Shown piece by piece: positions 61,420 through 64,000 of a DNA stretch of 64,000 nucleotides. The stretch lies in NCBI GenBank assembly GCA_945788625.1, contig CALZMQ010000007.1:1-64000 (forward strand), given 5' to 3'. Under the pieces are notes generated by a model that saw nothing but the letters and a program-made list of their open reading frames with translations, searched no databases and was not told the DNA's origin. Positions within the stretch are counted from its first letter, which is position 1. Every line of letters begins with the position of its first letter. A program made the translations under genes and the position numbers. Origin of the DNA: an uncultured Woeseiaceae bacterium (GTDB lineage Bacteria > Pseudomonadota > Gammaproteobacteria > Steroidobacterales > Woeseiaceae).

Positions 61420-63007
61420 AGAAGCAGGGTTCCTTGCCTTCCTTCAACTGATGGTAGCGCGGGTTATCCGGGTCTACGGGCTTGCCGACCTTCTCGCCCT
61501 GGGCCTGGGCGCGGAGAATCCCGTCGAGGACCAGGTACTTGAGTTCCGATCCCGGCGGCGTTGCCGGCCTGTGTTGCGGGACCCGGTAGCCGTCGCCACC
61601 ACCGTAGAGGTAATCCGGCACGACCACGCTGTACATGCGATCGGACACGATTTCCTCCCAACCGCCATTAGCCGGTACCTGCAGGCTGACGATGCGGTCC
61701 CACTCGTTACGGCTGCGATCGACGCACACGCGGAATCCGGAGACCTGCGGGAAATAGCCCTTGCTGGGGCCGAAGCCACGGTACCCGGCTTCCATCAGCT
61801 CGCGAAACTCGGCGCCCGTCATCGTCATGCGCCGCAGGAATGAACTGAATCCGAAGGTCCGGCCGATGTCCTCGAACAGGATGTCGTCCTCGATGAAATC
61901 GTCAATGCGCAACGTGCCGCCATTGATGAACGCCAGGTCCGCCGCGGGCTCGCCGAATGCCGTACGCATCTGATCGGCGATGAAATTCCCCCAGCCGCTT
62001 TCCTCGTTCCGAACCGTAACCTCGCGACTGTCCAGCGGTAGCGCGGCCGTGCCGACTCTTGCCTCCAGGAACGGAAATTTCTCGAGCAGACGGCCGCGCC
62101 ATTTACGCGCAAGGACTTCGTAATCCGGATCAAGTGCAGTGTTGGTGTCGAGCTTGAGACGCCGCTCTCGGACGACGGCCTCTCCTCCATCATGAAAATC
62201 GACGTCTATAGCCCATACGATGCGTGCATTGGACGCGCCTTTCATGACAACGGCAGCCTCGTCGCTACCCGGACTGTATTCAGGCTCATGTTCGTGCCCG
62301 CCGACAATGAATGCGAGCTTCGGATGACTTGCCTTGAGTCGCGCAATCTCGACGTCCTGCCACATGTGTAAATGAGTGACGCCGATGATCAGATCGACTT
62401 CCTTCGCTTCGAGCGCCTCGAGGGTCTTTTCGGCGACGCCTTTGTAGTCGCGATCGATCTCCAGGTAGTCACGATCGTTGCCACCGTCGCCCGGGTGAAG
62501 CGTCAATGCAAACACGCCAACTTTCACCTGGCCGGCGTCAAACGTGAATGCAGACTGCAACGCAGCATCGGCCACCGCGTCGCCCGTTTTGAAAACGTAG
62601 TTGTCGCCGAGCCAGTCGAAGCGCGATTCCCGGACAGCCTCAATTAACTGCTGCGGGCCTCGACGGTCGAATTCATGATTACCCGCGACCGCATACATCG
62701 GTGCCACGGCGTCCATGAAGTTGAACGCGTCCACCATTTGCAGGCCATTCCATAGCTGGCTCTCGAGAGACGGGTAAAGAAAGTCCCCGCCATGGAGGAT
62801 ACGAACGTCGCGGCCCTCTGCCTGTAATTCGCGCATGAGCGTAACGACACGGCTAAATCCGCCGGCCTTGCCGTCCTCTACCGCGCCGACGCGGTAGGTA
62901 TCGTTGAGATGGATGAACGTCAGCCCGGGTGCAGTCGATGCGGGCGTCGACGCACAGCCGCAAAGGACCAACGGCAGAACGAAAAGTAGCGGCGTCATTC
63001 TCTTCAT
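61418..63007 (-). CDS. Exported 5'-nucleotidase / 2',3'-cyclic phosphodiesterase-family lipoprotein (UshA-like)
   Basis: The 529-residue protein has a lipobox (PLVLCGCAS, C18). The N-terminal metallophosphatase domain has FIHLNDTYR, ILHGGDFLYPS, AGNHEFDRRG, GVTHLHMWQD and VGGHEHEPEYS; the C-terminal 5'-nucleotidase domain (about 330-500) has ESGWGNFIADQMRTAFGEP and FINGGTLR. It should release nucleosides from nucleotides outside the cytoplasm. Divergent from the acid phosphatase gene 47 bases away. Its stop codon lies partly in the palindromic element. Confidence 0.92.
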   Translation of the reverse strand: MKRMTPLLFVLPLVLCGCASTPASTAPGLTFIHLNDTYRVGAVEDGKAGGFSRVVTLMRELQAEGRDVRILHGGDFLYPSLESQLWNGLQMVDAFNFMDAVAPMYAVAGNHEFDRRGPQQLIEAVRESRFDWLGDNYVFKTGDAVADAALQSAFTFDAGQVKVGVFALTLHPGDGGNDRDYLEIDRDYKGVAEKTLEALEAKEVDLIIGVTHLHMWQDVEIARLKASHPKLAFIVGGHEHEPEYSPGSDEAAVVMKGASNARIVWAIDVDFHDGGEAVVRERRLKLDTNTALDPDYEVLARKWRGRLLEKFPFLEARVGTAALPLDSREVTVRNEESGWGNFIADQMRTAFGEPAADLAFINGGTLRIDDFIEDDILFEDIGRTFGFSSFLRRMTMTGAEFRELMEAGYRGFGPSKGYFPQVSGFRVCVDRSRNEWDRIVSLQVPANGGWEEIVSDRMYSVVVPDYLYGGGDGYRVPQHRPATPPGSELKYLVLDGILRAQAQGEKVGKPVDPDNPRYHQLKEGKEPCF

Positions 63008-63054
63008 GCGAGCATGCTAACCTGTTTCGCACGCTCTTGGCATCAGGGGGAACC

Positions 63055-63876
63055 ATGCTTCCGACACGCGTTTTGTCAGTCCTCGCCGCCTTGCTCTTGC
63101 TCGCCGCCTGTGCCGCTGCACCTGCGCCCGGGGCCGCCCCGGCCACGCACGTGCCGGCGCAAGATATGGGGCTGCTGTGGGTCAAACACGCCGCCGAATA
63201 CAGGGCGATCGCCCGGCAGGTCTACCGCAACGCCGAAATGGCACTGCCCGGCTACATCCAGGATACCTCCTGGAGCGCCATGCCGGGGCAGGACGACGCC
63301 GAAGGCTTGCCGCCTGCAGTGATACTCGATGTCGACGAGACAGTCGTCAGCAACGTGGATTTCCAGCTGACGTTCGAGCGGCCCTTCGCGAATCACAAGC
63401 TCGATGACTGGAGCAGCAACTACGTATCGCTGCCCATTCCCGGCGTAAAGCACTTCGTGGATACCGCGAGAGCGTCGGGAGTAACGGTGTTTTTCGTGAC
63501 CAATCGTCCCTGCGAGCACATCGAGGGCAGCGACGATCCGTGTCCGCAAAAGGGAACCACGGTCGAAGACATACGTGAAGTCGGCATCGACGTCGACCCG
63601 AAATACGTCATGCTTTCCGGCGAGCGCCCGGGCTGGGATCGGGAAAAGCTGGTACGCCGCAAGCTGATCGCCCAGACGTATCGCGTAATCATGCTGATCG
63701 GCGACGACTTCGGGGACTTCGTGCCTTGTGCGCGCAAGAAAGTCGTGGCGCCGTGCAGCAGTTCTGCAACGCGAGCGAGCCGCGCAAAAGCGCTGCAAAA
63801 ATACGCCAGATACTGGGGCGCGGGTTGGTACATCCTGCCGAATCCCATGCACGGGTCGTGGACTTCCGTCCGCTAG
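63055..63876 (+). CDS. Class C acid phosphatase lipoprotein, e(P4)-like HAD IIIB
   Basis: The 273-residue protein has a lipobox (LLLLAACAA, C19) and the HAD motif ILDVDETVVSN with DxD, followed by TVFFVTNRPCEH and LIGDDFGDF. The family removes phosphate from nucleotides such as NMN or 5'-AMP at the outer membrane. Start at 63055 follows AGGGGG. With the divergent 5'-nucleotidase gene it forms a nucleotide-dephosphorylating pair. Confidence 0.9.
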   Translation: MLPTRVLSVLAALLLLAACAAAPAPGAAPATHVPAQDMGLLWVKHAAEYRAIARQVYRNAEMALPGYIQDTSWSAMPGQDDAEGLPPAVILDVDETVVSNVDFQLTFERPFANHKLDDWSSNYVSLPIPGVKHFVDTARASGVTVFFVTNRPCEHIEGSDDPCPQKGTTVEDIREVGIDVDPKYVMLSGERPGWDREKLVRRKLIAQTYRVIMLIGDDFGDFVPCARKKVVAPCSSSATRASRAKALQKYARYWGAGWYILPNPMHGSWTSVR

Positions 63877-63977
63877 GAGGCGTATGCTGTAAGCTATAAG
63901 AATTGCCGGTAACACCTTGAAAAGAAAAAGAACTCGCATCCGGGAAACACCCCGGGGCGATGCACACGGGGGCCAAC

Positions 63978-64000
63978 ATGGCGAAAGTAAAATGCGGATT
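63978..64000 (+). CDS. Start of an unidentified gene cut by the right edge
   Basis: ATG at 63978 opens MAKVKCG before the window ends, preceded by CGGGGGCCAAC as a possible ribosome-binding region. Too little is visible to assign a function. The 101-base leader holds a GC-rich hairpin (GCATCCGGG...GATGC, about 63936-63963) that could be a leader structure; I cannot name one. Confidence 0.35.

Noticed and set aside
63874..63892. AGGAGG followed by ATG-CTG-TAA, a two-codon open frame after the acid phosphatase gene.
   Set aside because: The spacing of 3 bases between AGGAGG and ATG is too short for efficient initiation, and the AGGAGG begins in the preceding stop codon; probably chance.

Overview
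The window reads as chromosome of a high-GC, aerobic, heterotrophic Gammaproteobacterium. The evidence is a CTGT-N8-ACAG LexA box, a HutC-type operator, many TonB-dependent and lipoprotein surface genes, and the overall gene families. A marine Woeseiales/Steroidobacterales-like host is my inference from general gene content and was not tested. Genes are tightly packed, often with 4-base ATGA overlaps. No rRNA, tRNA, CRISPR array, prophage or complete insertion sequence was seen, and no gene-free gap exceeds about 260 bases.

Layout. 1-8.5 kb: a hut (histidine utilisation) locus, with hutF-hutC-hutU-hutH-hutG on the minus strand, divergent from hutI plus a Bcr/CflA-like MFS transporter, and a HutC operator between them. 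8.6-10.1 kb: a DUF222/HNH endonuclease gene behind a near-consensus LexA box, with a palindromic element inserted in frame. 10-28 kb: mixed housekeeping and envelope genes, namely a frameshifted methyltransferase, nitroreductase, thiolase, cytochrome b561, an NTP/NDP-exchanger-like transporter, a peroxiredoxin, a MacAB-like ABC exporter, a 7TM-PAS-GGDEF protein, a CotH-like exported protein, LOG, two divergent phosphoribosyltransferases, OsmC and DUF6502.

28.4-38.9 kb: a ten-gene minus-strand operon for complete purine-ring breakdown: HIU hydrolase, XdhA, XdhB, XdhC, PuuD, PuuE, UraD, allantoicase, ureidoglycolate lyase and guanine deaminase. 39-44.2 kb: an exported RidA, a Shewanella-like phosphatase fused to a kinase-like domain, a second CotH-like protein, an alpha/beta hydrolase and a DUF4956 membrane protein.

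44.3-52.9 kb is the most interesting part: a bacterial microcompartment locus of the sugar-phosphate-utilising kind. It has three BMC-P, two BMC-T and one BMC-H shell genes, a CoA-acylating aldehyde dehydrogenase, a single polypeptide joining RpiB to DeoC (deoxyribose-phosphate aldolase), a winged-helix regulator, purine nucleoside phosphorylase, an SDR and, facing it, an adenosine-kinase-like PfkB protein. The aldehyde dehydrogenase N-terminus and the linker of the RpiB-DeoC fusion share one short amphipathic motif, probably the encapsulation signal. A coding-like frame without a start codon follows the last BMC-P gene in frame after one TGA.

53-64 kb: a cupin, two TonB-dependent receptors, three exported phospho(di)esterase-type lipoproteins (EEP family, 5'-nucleotidase family, e(P4)-like acid phosphatase) and a lipoprotein of unknown family.

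How it fits together (inference): surface enzymes could turn extracellular nucleic acid or nucleotides into nucleosides. DeoD would split purine nucleosides. The bases would go to guanine deaminase, xanthine dehydrogenase and the urate-allantoin route, giving glyoxylate and urea. The (deoxy)ribose phosphate would go into the microcompartment, where DeoC makes acetaldehyde and glyceraldehyde-3-phosphate and the aldehyde dehydrogenase makes acetyl-CoA. Phosphopentomutase, phosphotransacylase, alcohol dehydrogenase and urease were not found in the window.
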